Translations under genes and position numbers: made by a program
Origin: Oscillospiraceae bacterium
GTDB taxonomy: Bacteria > Bacillota_A > Clostridia > Oscillospirales > WRJC01
Assembly: GCA_009782405.1 (NCBI GenBank)
Contig: WRJC01000003.1
Span: 1-64,000, forward strand
Reading direction: 5' to 3'
DNA length: 64,000 nt
In this document: positions 1 to 8,035 of the stretch, in pieces
Layout of the letters: every line of letters starts with the position of its first letter
Position numbering within the stretch: position 1 is the first letter of the stretch
The notes under the pieces: model-generated
Database searches by the model: none
Told to the model about the DNA's origin: nothing
What the model saw: the letters and a program-made list of their open reading frames with translations, nothing else

Positions 1-283
1 TCCAGGATATCGACACGCTGAAAAAATCTTCGTCGCTTGGTTTTTCTCCCCTGTAAACCGTGTTGAAAAACCCGGCGTTTATGCCGCAATATCCGAGTTC
101 CCTTATGTAATCCGAACATATGGGGCTTTTTATCGTCTCGGGCTTTATATTTTCCACCCTTGTTTTTATCACGGTGAAATCGTCCCGTTCGAACAGCGCA
201 TAACTCGCTTCATGTTTTTTAGCAGTTTCGCAGCCCGGCAAAAAAACGGACGCAAGAAACAAAAGCATCAACAATTTTTTCAT
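1..283 (-). CDS. Lipoprotein, phosphodiester glycosidase-like (N-terminal part, runs off window)
   Basis: The first 94 codons are visible; the frame stays open to base 1, so the C-terminus lies outside the window. The start is followed by a hydrophobic signal peptide ending in a lipobox (LPGC, Cys at about residue 18), so the product should be an exported lipid-anchored protein. Around residue 70 the segment GINAGFFNTVY resembles the INGGFF motif of the phosphodiester glycosidase (NAGPA/DUF2233) fold. That family removes sugar groups from phosphodiesters, but with so little sequence the function is only suggested. The gene starts 4 bases after the Uma2 gene ends, so the two are probably cotranscribed. 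Other lipoproteins with a similar short motif are possible. Confidence 0.5.
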   Translation of the reverse strand, partial: MKKLLMLLFLASVFLPGCETAKKHEASYALFERDDFTVIKTRVENIKPETIKSPICSDYIRELGYCGINAGFFNTVYRGEKPSDEDFFSVSISW

Positions 284-287
284 GTTT

Positions 288-902
288 TCATATGAGTTTA
301 TCGAAAACATCGTCAATCGATACTACCAAGTCGTCGAATATCGATGTCTTGAATTCTTTTGTCACGGTTTTGTCTTCAATGGTTTCATCGTCCATTATCA
401 TTTCGATTTCTATTTCGGAATACTGATGATATATGTTTCCCAATTCATATTTGCCGCCATTTAAAATATATGTTTCAATCGAGCGGCTTTGGACATCGAC
501 TATCCAATATTCAGTTACGCCGAGCAGCTCATATATATCTTTTTTTGCGCTCTTGTCGTTTTTGGCCGTACTCGGCGAGAGCACCTCGACAACCAAATCC
601 GGCGCACCGTATATGCCGTCCGGCTTTATGATCTCGGGCTTGCACACAATCATCACGTCCGGTATCAACCTGTCTTTTTTGTTCTTGTCGGGCAGGATCA
701 TGTTTTTTATCTTGTCAAGGCGTATGTATCCGCCGTCGGCAAATACCCTGCATTTTTTGTTTTTCAAATAGTTTGCGAATATTCCATAAATATTGCCCAT
801 AGAGCCAAGATGGTTGATGGAAGGCCGAGGCGCCATATATGTTATTTTGCCTTCGATTATCTCGCAGGGCCTGTGATCATCTTCAAAATTATAGTTTTGC
901 AT
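288..902 (-). CDS. Uma2 family (DUF820) PD-(D/E)XK nuclease-like protein
   Basis: This 204-residue protein has the typical Uma2 layout: an N-terminal strand-rich part with EIIEG, a central PDVMIVC segment, then GAPDLVVEVLSPSTA near residue 100, a Lys-rich helix and GVTEYWIVD. In this family the PD and ExL acidic residues form a PD-(D/E)XK nuclease-type site. The biological role of Uma2 proteins is poorly known and they are often found in many copies per genome. AAGGGAT lies 7 bases before the ATG. It sits 14 bases after the solute-binding lipoprotein gene, in the same orientation. The family call is firm; nuclease activity is inferred from the family only. Confidence 0.85.
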   Translation of the reverse strand: MQNYNFEDDHRPCEIIEGKITYMAPRPSINHLGSMGNIYGIFANYLKNKKCRVFADGGYIRLDKIKNMILPDKNKKDRLIPDVMIVCKPEIIKPDGIYGAPDLVVEVLSPSTAKNDKSAKKDIYELLGVTEYWIVDVQSRSIETYILNGGKYELGNIYHQYSEIEIEMIMDDETIEDKTVTKEFKTSIFDDLVVSIDDVFDKLI

Positions 903-916
903 AATAAAATCCCTTT

Positions 917-2389
917 TTAATCTTCGATTTGCGAAAAGGCGTCGATCGTTTTTTGGAGCTCGCTTTCCATTTTGTCCTGTATCTTCTCAAAAGCGGAAAC
1001 GATCGGGTCTCCTTTGTAAACGCTGGCGAGTATAATGTCGAAACAGCCGCCCCAGTTGTATATCGGCCCGAAATCGTAACTCGCGTTTTCGCAGATTATA
1101 TCGAGCATTTTCTCGGAATATTCGTCCCTTGTGAATTTTGTTTTCAGCGTGACCTCATACTGCGCGGGAGTGGAGGTGTATTTGCCCGCCGCCGCGAACG
1201 CCTCGATCAGCGTTCCCGTCCTCTCGATGTTTTCGTTTGTTTTGGGCACAGCCACCGCCACCGCGCCCCACGGATTGCAATAGGAATAATAGCTCTCCTG
1301 GCCCGCGTCGAGCTTGGGCATGGGCAATATCCCGAAATCGTATTCCATATCCCTGAAAAGCGAAAGGTTGCCGGTGGTCTGGGTCAAAATGAGCGTCCTG
1401 CCTTCGCGGAACGGGGGGCCTTCCTCATAAGAGCGGTACTGCGGGTCCACGTACCAGTCGTTTCCGGCAAAAAGATCCGCGAGCTTGTCTATTACTTCAT
1501 AGCTTTTCGGGGTTCCGAGCGTTATCTTCGGATAGCCGTTTTCTATCGAGATTATATTTTGCCCGAATCCGCGGTAAAAGCAGACTGCGGTCATGCCCTC
1601 GGTTATCATGCCGTAAAAATCGCCCATTTCGTGCTTTCCGTCCCCGTCAAGATCCCTTCCCTTGTCTTTTATTATCTCCGCCAGCGCGTCGAGGGTCCAG
1701 TTTCCGTCCAATGCTTTCTGGTAAGGGTATTCGAGCCCGTAATCCATGAACAGCTGCTTGTTGAACATCATCAAATACGGGCTCAGAGTGAAGCGCGGGG
1801 TTATGTCGCCCGTGGGAAAATAGAACTTCCCGTTTATCGTCATGTCCCGCGAGGCGTATTTGCTCCACCACGGCTTTGACATATCCACATTCGGGATCAG
1901 GTTGAAATCGTATATGGAACCGGTTTGGGCCAAACCGCGCGTCACATTCTGGAAATCGCCGATGACGATATCGAACGAATTGTCCCCGCTCGCCACGGAT
2001 TTTTGGGTTTTGTTTGTCATGTCGCCCACATCGTCCAAAATGGTGTACGCTATTTTTATATTGTATTTGTCCTCTATCAGGCGGTCCCTTTTGTAGAGGG
2101 CATCGTTTATGGGCTCGCCGGTTTCTTCCTCCTCGGGGGCCTGGCGTATTTCGAGCGTCTGGTTCGGGCGGTTCGAGGTCCAGAATTTGAATTCATAGCC
2201 GCCAAAGTCCGCCTCGGGAAGAGAAGCGAGCACGGAAACCGCGTCAAGCGCCGTTTCGGGCTCTTCTGCCGCGCCCAAATCCTCCAATGGCTTGTTTTCA
2301 TCCTCAAAAACGGTTCCGCCGCCTCCGTCTGCGCAGGACGCGGAGACAAGCGATAGAACAAGCGCGATGGCCAACAATATTTTTTTCAT
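917..2389 (-). CDS. Extracellular solute-binding lipoprotein
   Basis: A 490-residue lipoprotein with a short signal peptide and lipobox-like SASC, then an acidic linker and a type-1-like solute-binding fold. Recognisable stretches include YEFKFWTS, NDALYKRDRLIEDKYNI and NKQLFMDYGLEYPY, as seen in sugar or oligosaccharide ABC binding proteins. ATG at 2389 is preferred to GTG at 2398 because AGGGTG then sits 7 bases upstream, whereas it would overlap the GTG. No permease or ATPase gene lies next to it. It is clearly related to the protein at 35696-37204, sharing the KYNI, KPWW and YNWGG..D segments. The ligand is unknown. It follows the lipoprotein at 2424-3965 by 34 bases and is probably in the same transcript. 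Confidence 0.8.
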   Translation of the reverse strand: MKKILLAIALVLSLVSASCADGGGGTVFEDENKPLEDLGAAEEPETALDAVSVLASLPEADFGGYEFKFWTSNRPNQTLEIRQAPEEEETGEPINDALYKRDRLIEDKYNIKIAYTILDDVGDMTNKTQKSVASGDNSFDIVIGDFQNVTRGLAQTGSIYDFNLIPNVDMSKPWWSKYASRDMTINGKFYFPTGDITPRFTLSPYLMMFNKQLFMDYGLEYPYQKALDGNWTLDALAEIIKDKGRDLDGDGKHEMGDFYGMITEGMTAVCFYRGFGQNIISIENGYPKITLGTPKSYEVIDKLADLFAGNDWYVDPQYRSYEEGPPFREGRTLILTQTTGNLSLFRDMEYDFGILPMPKLDAGQESYYSYCNPWGAVAVAVPKTNENIERTGTLIEAFAAAGKYTSTPAQYEVTLKTKFTRDEYSEKMLDIICENASYDFGPIYNWGGCFDIILASVYKGDPIVSAFEKIQDKMESELQKTIDAFSQIED

Positions 2390-2423
2390 TTTTTTCACCC
2401 TTTTTTATCAATGAATTTCCACC

Positions 2424-3965
2424 CTAAAAAATTCTATACGGCAAACCCGCGTTTTTTGTAGGATTATCCGGGAATTTGCTCCATGCGGCTGCCGCTTCAT
2501 CTTCGCTTATGATCGTCTTTTCCCCGTCCTTTATGCGATAATACCGCGGATTTGGCAAAAATTCCATCTTTTCCTCGTCGAAATCCTCGATTCCGATCAT
2601 CTCGATCAAAATCAAAAGCTCGCCGTCCTGCCATGTGTTGAGCGAATAGGAAGCGGAAAAACTGTTCTCCGCTCCGCTGCTGCCGTTTATGTATATCGTC
2701 CCGTTTTTGTCGATTCCGCACCGGTGCCTCGACCAGTACGCGCCAACTAAAACAGGGCCGCCTCCGCGCAGCGCATATATGGCGGACACCGCGTAATCCT
2801 CTTCCGAAATGACAAGAAGCTCCGGTTTGCCGTCGCCGTTTATATCCCGTATCGCATAGCCCGCGGCGGTGCCGAACAGCTCGAAGAGCGAATATTCAAG
2901 CTCGTTCATCGGTTGCCCGCCGCCCATGCCCAGTTCGATTTTCATATCGGCCAAAAACTTTTCAATCGCCTCGTCCATGTCGCTTTCGGTATTTATGTAA
3001 TCCCGGTAACAGCTGACAATCATTTCATATGGATCTCCAATATATGCGGGATTGTCGTCTTCGGCGTGTTCCGGCGAATACAAATCCAAAAACCGCAATA
3101 TTTCATCTTCCGAATAGATATATCCGTGGTCTATATATTCGTCCGGGTATATATCTATTACGCTCACCGGGTAGCCGGGAACCACGATGCAGCCCTCGAA
3201 AAGGCCGTAAATCAAATCGTCATATTCCTCCCCGGTGACATTTCGCCCGTTGAATGTGTATGCGGCCCCATTATCGTAATTTTCCGAATATACTGCGATT
3301 TTCTCGGCGGCATCGGAAAGATTCCCGCTCAGAGAGGTTTTTTCGTCCGTCTTATAGACTGTGAAAATATAATCGTCCGACGATGCGTCAAGGCAGGTGA
3401 AACGATAGGCCAAGCCGTCGTCGCCGGGGGCGGCGCGGTACAGGGTCGGCCCGTTTCCGTAATGGAGCAGCCCCTCGAATATTTTTCGCGGGCCGTTTTT
3501 TGCTGCGGCGTAAATGCTGACAAGAGACGAGGCAAGCACGGATTCGCCGCATATAAAAAGCTCGGGAATTCCGTCAAAGTTCAAATCGGCAAGCCTTATA
3601 TCCGAGATATATCTCGGGTATCGGCTGTCATAGTCGTCGGAGCTTTCCCAGTCGAAATTTTCTATGTACCCTTGAGTTTCCAAAAGCAATTCCAGATAAA
3701 TTTGTTTCCACGACAAACTATCGCCGACATCCGCGTTATTGTCCGGACCGGGCAATTCACCCTGTTCAACTTCCATTTCGCCGGAAGTTGAATCTTCTGT
3801 TTCCGCTTCCGCCGTGTTAGATTCTTTTGTTTCGTTTTGGTTTGCTTTCGTTTTGGCTTCGGGTTGGACTTCGGGATCGTCTGTTTGCGGCAAAATGTTT
3901 ATGTGACAGCCTTCAGCCATCAAAAGAACAAAGCAAACAAAAATTATCAAAACTGTTTTTTTCAT
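2424..3965 (-). CDS. Exported protein with FG-GAP/VCBS-like calcium motifs
   Basis: A 513-residue protein. The signal peptide ends in LLMAEGC, a near-lipobox with Glu at -2, so lipid attachment is likely but not certain. A Glu/Thr/Asn-rich linker of about 70 residues follows. Two DxNxDGxPEL motifs (DLNFDGIPEL and DINGDGKPEL) mark two beta-propeller or calcium-loop units of FG-GAP/VCBS type, separated by about 240 residues, so the protein looks like an internal duplication. ATG at 3965 was chosen because TTTGGAGGAAATAAACAA precedes it; a longer frame upstream lacks a ribosome site. Function is unknown; surface binding or sensing would be typical for such folds. Confidence 0.6.
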   Translation of the reverse strand: MKKTVLIIFVCFVLLMAEGCHINILPQTDDPEVQPEAKTKANQNETKESNTAEAETEDSTSGEMEVEQGELPGPDNNADVGDSLSWKQIYLELLLETQGYIENFDWESSDDYDSRYPRYISDIRLADLNFDGIPELFICGESVLASSLVSIYAAAKNGPRKIFEGLLHYGNGPTLYRAAPGDDGLAYRFTCLDASSDDYIFTVYKTDEKTSLSGNLSDAAEKIAVYSENYDNGAAYTFNGRNVTGEEYDDLIYGLFEGCIVVPGYPVSVIDIYPDEYIDHGYIYSEDEILRFLDLYSPEHAEDDNPAYIGDPYEMIVSCYRDYINTESDMDEAIEKFLADMKIELGMGGGQPMNELEYSLFELFGTAAGYAIRDINGDGKPELLVISEEDYAVSAIYALRGGGPVLVGAYWSRHRCGIDKNGTIYINGSSGAENSFSASYSLNTWQDGELLILIEMIGIEDFDEEKMEFLPNPRYYRIKDGEKTIISEDEAAAAWSKFPDNPTKNAGLPYRIF

Positions 3966-4040
3966 TTGTTTATTTCCTCCAAAAATAGTTTTCAATGGAA
4001 CGAGGGGACGAGTTTTCAGCGGAACGAAGGAAACGACAAT

Positions 4041-4065
4041 TGACAACTGAAAACTGACAACTAAT
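4041..4065. repeat. Short repeat unit, copy 1
   Basis: The stretch holds overlapping units of the form TGACAACTGAAAACTGACAA. Its end, AACTGACAACTAAT (4052-4065), recurs exactly at 26884-26897. Both copies abut or overlap the stop codon of a minus-strand gene. Confidence 0.5.
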
Positions 4066-4664
4066 CACTTGAAACCCCTGGTTGACCATGCATTCGTGGA
4101 TTCCGGGGACAATATGTCCAAAAGTATCGATGAGTATTCCCACAGATACCACTTGCCGTCTTTCGCCTGGCGCGTGGCGACGGGGCGCGGGGAGTCCGCG
4201 CCGCCCGATTTCAAAAACAGCTTGGCATAGCCCGCAGTGGCGTAGCTGTGCGGGTTTTCGCTCACGCTCACCGTGTACGGCTTGGTCGGGGCGTATTCGT
4301 TTGCCGGGTTCGCTCCGTCGAAGTACGAGGCTCCAAGATATCCCGCTTTTTTGTTTTGCGCCATGCGGGTCGCGAGAAACTGCATGGCGGGAACTCCGAG
4401 CGGTTCCGGCCCTTTCAGATAGTTGATCATCGCGACGCATTCGTCTTTGTTCAAGGGATATACGCACAGAGCCGCGGCAAACAGCGCCGCCGTTTCAAAC
4501 GGCGTCGAAAGCTGCGCCTGCGGAAGCGCGGTAAATTCCGCGAAGCTCTCCGGCATCGAGGCGAAACTTACCTGCACCGTTTTGCTGCCTTTTGTGGCTG
4601 CGCTGCCCGCCGCTTGATTCACGGCTTCCGCCGCTTTGTTTTTTAGTTTGTCGAAAAGATCCAT
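4065..4664 (-). CDS. Conserved hypothetical protein, small-molecule role unknown
   Basis: A 199-residue soluble protein without signal peptide or membrane segment. It begins with an amphipathic Lys/Ala-rich helix (MDLFDKLKNKAAEAVNQAA), then a compact region rich in Ala and Leu, and ends in KDGKWYLWEYSSILLDI. The layout resembles a domain of unknown function found in clostridial proteins (DUF6935-like), recalled only from pattern. GGGAGGG sits 7 bases before the ATG, and a good promoter (4713-4741) lies just upstream, so it is probably transcribed on its own. No function can be assigned. Confidence 0.6.
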   Translation of the reverse strand: MDLFDKLKNKAAEAVNQAAGSAATKGSKTVQVSFASMPESFAEFTALPQAQLSTPFETAALFAAALCVYPLNKDECVAMINYLKGPEPLGVPAMQFLATRMAQNKKAGYLGASYFDGANPANEYAPTKPYTVSVSENPHSYATAGYAKLFLKSGGADSPRPVATRQAKDGKWYLWEYSSILLDILSPESTNAWSTRGFK

Positions 4665-4712
4665 TGTTTTGCCCTCCCGCTTTTAAATTTATTTTAATTT
4701 GCCTGCCCTTTT

Positions 4713-4741
4713 ATTATATTACACTTTTCAAAATAATTCAA
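4713..4741 (-). promoter_or_regulatory. Promoter for the 4065-4664 gene
   Basis: Read on the minus strand: TTGAAT, a 17-base spacer, then TATAAT, ending about 50 bases before the start codon. Confidence 0.65.
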
Positions 4742-4782
4742 GATGTATTTGTATCGTCGCGTTGGCAAATTTTAAAAAAGGC

Positions 4783-4811
4783 TTGAAATTTTTGCGAAGA
4801 TGCTGTATAAT
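4783..4811 (+). promoter_or_regulatory. Promoter for the GH17-SLH gene
   Basis: TTGAAA (4783-4788), a 17-base spacer and a consensus TATAAT (4806-4811), about 45 bases before the start codon. Confidence 0.7.
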
Positions 4812-4856
4812 GATTAATGAAAAATATGGAATTGAATACATACATGAGGTTAAAAA

Positions 4857-6779
4857 ATGACAAAACACAAAAAAAGCTGTTCCATCTCTCTCGTTTTTGC
4901 ATTGCTGGCGCCGCTGTTTTTCGCTATGGCGGCATTTGCAGCGTCTCCCTCTGTTCCGTACATATTTGTGGATTTTGCGCCCGCGATAAACGAAGGCAGC
5001 ACGATAGAAGGCCATATTTGGTTTGACGGCGAGCCGGGGGATTGCGGCGCCTATGCGGTGACAATGGCGCTTCAGGTGACCCGGGACGGGCAGACATGGG
5101 GCCCCAAGCCCACATATGCCAATCCGTCGGTCGAAGTAAATGCGGGCGGATATTTTTCCTGCCTGTTCGTGACGGGCGGCTATGACATCGAGGCCCAGCG
5201 GCTGTTTGTCTGGCTGATCCCGCGCGATTTTATACCCGACGGCGATTTCGCCAAAACGGAAGCCGCCGCTTTTGACAAAGCGGTCATCGAGCGCTATGAT
5301 GACGGGCGCGTGGAAATCAAGCACACCAAAGAAGAGCCGCCGCCCAAACCCGAAAAAATATTCCCCGTCCAGAAGAAACCCTCTGAAACCGACAAACTGT
5401 CCATCTGCTATTCGCCGTACACCAACGGCTTGTCGCCGGAAACAAACAGCTTTGTCCCCATGGAGCAGATGCGCTGGCAGCTGAACCTCATTTATCCCTA
5501 TGCGGACACCATACGGCTATTCGGCGTTTCGGGGGAACTCGAGAAGATATTCAAGCCCGCGAAAGAGGAATACAAAATGCGCGTGATCGCCGGATGCTGG
5601 ATCGATTCGAGGTATTCCGAGCAGCAAATATACGCGGAGCTGGACAAATTGATCGAGCTCGCTAACGCCGGCTATGTGGATATAGCGGCGGTCGGTTCCG
5701 AAACGATACACAGGGGCGATTTTTCGGCTGACGAACTTATCATATATATGCAGTATGTGCGCGAGCGGCTCAATGACGAAAATATTCCCGTCGGCACTTC
5801 GGACACGTCGGCCGCATTTTTGAAAAACCCAAAACTGGCGCGGGCCAGCGATGTCATTTTATGCACCATATATCCGTTTTTTTCGAATGTCACAGCGGAT
5901 AGCGCCTTAAAAAACTTAGAAGAGACCTACGAGCGCGTGAAAGCGGTCTCGGGCGGAAGGCAGGTCATCATATCCGAAAGCGGATGGCCGACCGAAGGAA
6001 GCCCCGAAGGCCTGGCGATCCCGGGCATCGGCGGCGCGAAAAAATTTTTCGAAGAAACGTATAAATGGTCGAGGGAAAAAGATGTCGAAGTGATTTTTTT
6101 CAGCGAGATAGACGAAGCTTGGAAAGTCGAAGGCCAAAATGGGGACATCGGCGGACACTGGGGGCATTTTACCTCGGCCGGAATGCTCAAAGACGCATAT
6201 TTGCCGGTGTACAAGTCGATATCGCCGGTTCCCGTATTGGACGCGGCGGCGGTGGAATGGGCAGAAGAGGCGATATTGGAACTGGTAGGGCAGGGGATAG
6301 CCGATCCAAACGGGCCTTCGCTCTATGCCCCGCTCGTCCCGATAACGAGGGGCGACTTCATACATTACCTCGTGAAAGCACTCGGGCTGGAAGCCAAAAC
6401 GGGGCAGGCGGGAGCGACTTTTTTGGACGTGGACGAAAACATCTATTACTATTTCACCATGGGTTCGGGGCAGAAAGCGGGGCTCGTCAAAGGCACGGGC
6501 GATAATTTTTGCCTGCCCGAATCCGACATCACGCGGCAGGACATGTTCACCCTTATTCACCGCGCGCTCGAATACGCCGGAATGAATTTTCACGGAAGCG
6601 AAACCGCGCCTGGCAGATTCGGCGATTGGGGCGAGGTCGCGGATTACGCCAAAGAAGCCATATCCGCGCTGGCAGAAAGCGGCCTGGTGCTGGGGGATCA
6701 AAACGGCAACGTGAACCCGGCCCAAAACGCCACGCGCGCCGAAGCCGCCGTGCTGCTTTACAGGGTACATAATCAATGA
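4857..6779 (+). CDS. Secreted glycoside hydrolase family 17-like protein with SLH repeats
   Basis: A 640-residue exported protein. Residues 1-29 form a signal peptide (ending AAFAAS). Residues about 40-145 look like a beta-sandwich accessory domain. Residues about 175-440 resemble a GH17 beta-1,3-glucanase TIM barrel: AAVGSETIH carries the likely acid/base Glu282, and IISESGWPT the likely nucleophile Glu374. The last 170 residues hold S-layer-homology repeats (AEEAILELVGQGI, RGDFIHYLVKALG, TRAEAAVLLYRVHN), which bind cell-wall polymer. The enzyme is therefore expected on the cell surface, acting on beta-1,3-glucan-type polymers. GAGG precedes the ATG. The stop overlaps the next start (ATGA), implying coupling to the M20 gene. 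Confidence 0.8.
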   Translation: MTKHKKSCSISLVFALLAPLFFAMAAFAASPSVPYIFVDFAPAINEGSTIEGHIWFDGEPGDCGAYAVTMALQVTRDGQTWGPKPTYANPSVEVNAGGYFSCLFVTGGYDIEAQRLFVWLIPRDFIPDGDFAKTEAAAFDKAVIERYDDGRVEIKHTKEEPPPKPEKIFPVQKKPSETDKLSICYSPYTNGLSPETNSFVPMEQMRWQLNLIYPYADTIRLFGVSGELEKIFKPAKEEYKMRVIAGCWIDSRYSEQQIYAELDKLIELANAGYVDIAAVGSETIHRGDFSADELIIYMQYVRERLNDENIPVGTSDTSAAFLKNPKLARASDVILCTIYPFFSNVTADSALKNLEETYERVKAVSGGRQVIISESGWPTEGSPEGLAIPGIGGAKKFFEETYKWSREKDVEVIFFSEIDEAWKVEGQNGDIGGHWGHFTSAGMLKDAYLPVYKSISPVPVLDAAAVEWAEEAILELVGQGIADPNGPSLYAPLVPITRGDFIHYLVKALGLEAKTGQAGATFLDVDENIYYYFTMGSGQKAGLVKGTGDNFCLPESDITRQDMFTLIHRALEYAGMNFHGSETAPGRFGDWGEVADYAKEAISALAESGLVLGDQNGNVNPAQNATRAEAAVLLYRVHNQ

Positions 6780-8035
6780 AATTTCAAGAAAGTTTGAAGA
6801 ACAATATGGAACACAAAACGGAAAAAGAAAAACTCTTCGAATACATAGATTCAAAAAAGCGGGAAATTGTCGAAATCCGCCGGCATTTGCATATGCGCCC
6901 CGAACTTTCTTTCAAAGAATTCGAAACGGCGGAATACATATGCAAATTTTATGAAAAATACAAAAACGGCGAAATCGAATGGCTTCGGCATCCGGTCGGC
7001 CAAAACGGGATAGCCGTAAAAATAAAAGGCGGTTCGAAGAAGGCCGGAAAAAAATCCGGAACATTGGCCATACGCGGCGATTTCGACGCCTTGCCCGTCA
7101 AAGAAGAAACGAATTTGCCGTATTCTTCCACAAATCCCGAAGCGATGCACGCTTGCGGGCACGACGCCCATACGGCCATACTCCTCGAAACCGCGGATGC
7201 GCTGATAAATATCAAAAAGGAGCTTTGCGGGGATGTCGTGATCATCCACCAATACGCGGAAGAAACTCCTCCCGGGGGCGCGAAAGCCATGATCGAGGAC
7301 GGGGTTCTCGAAAATGTGGACGCGATCATCGGAGGCCATGTATGGGCGCAACACGAAACAGGCGAAATTTCCGCGCATCCGGGAATGGCCATGGCCGGGC
7401 GCGCATATTTCAAAGCGGTCATAACGGGCAAAGGGGGGCACGGCTCGCAGCCGCAGGAATGCATCGATCCGATTTTGGCGGCAAGCCATTTTGTCGTGGC
7501 TGCGCAGTCGATAGCAAGCAGGAATTTGAGCCCTTTGGAACCCGCAGTCGTAACTTTCGGGCGTTTTGAAGGTTTGGGGAGCTTCAACGTGATACCCAAC
7601 AGCGTAGTTCTGGAGGGTGATGTCCGATCCTGCTCCGAAAAAACCGGAAAATTTATCGAGAAACGCTTCAAGGAAATCTTGTCGGGGATTTCGGGGGCTC
7701 ACGGATGTTCATTCGAGCTTTCCTACAACAACGATTATCCTCCTGTCATAAACCACGGCAGGTTTGCCGAATTTGCGGAAGAATTCGTCAGGGGAAATTT
7801 GGGTCTTGGATTGAAAATGCGGCAAAGCGAGATAACGATGGGCTCGGAAGACTTTGCATATTATCAGCAAAAAATACCCGGGCTTTATGTTTTTTTCGGG
7901 GCAAAACCGAAAAGCGGATTTTTCCCGCACCATCACCCGAAATTCGATATTGACGAAAATTGCCTGATTGGCTGCGTCAAATTTTTTGCCGGTTTCGCCG
8001 CAGATTTTTTGAAAGGTGAAAAACATGGAATATAG
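6776..8035 (+). CDS. M20 family amidohydrolase (HipO/AbgB-like)
   Basis: A 419-residue cytoplasmic metallo-amidohydrolase of the M20D group, which hydrolyses N-acyl amino acids or related amides. The motifs appear in order: RRHLHMRPELSF, IRGDFDALPV, MHACGHDAHTA (metal ligands), EETPPGGAKAMIE (catalytic Glu pair), the GKGGHGSQP lid-domain region and GSEDFAYY near the C-terminus. The length is normal. ATG at 6776 overlaps the stop of the preceding gene; ATG at 6806 is a possible alternative with a weak ribosome site. It overlaps the next gene by 11 bases. The exact substrate cannot be read from sequence. Confidence 0.88.
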   Translation: MKFQESLKNNMEHKTEKEKLFEYIDSKKREIVEIRRHLHMRPELSFKEFETAEYICKFYEKYKNGEIEWLRHPVGQNGIAVKIKGGSKKAGKKSGTLAIRGDFDALPVKEETNLPYSSTNPEAMHACGHDAHTAILLETADALINIKKELCGDVVIIHQYAEETPPGGAKAMIEDGVLENVDAIIGGHVWAQHETGEISAHPGMAMAGRAYFKAVITGKGGHGSQPQECIDPILAASHFVVAAQSIASRNLSPLEPAVVTFGRFEGLGSFNVIPNSVVLEGDVRSCSEKTGKFIEKRFKEILSGISGAHGCSFELSYNNDYPPVINHGRFAEFAEEFVRGNLGLGLKMRQSEITMGSEDFAYYQQKIPGLYVFFGAKPKSGFFPHHHPKFDIDENCLIGCVKFFAGFAADFLKGEKHGI

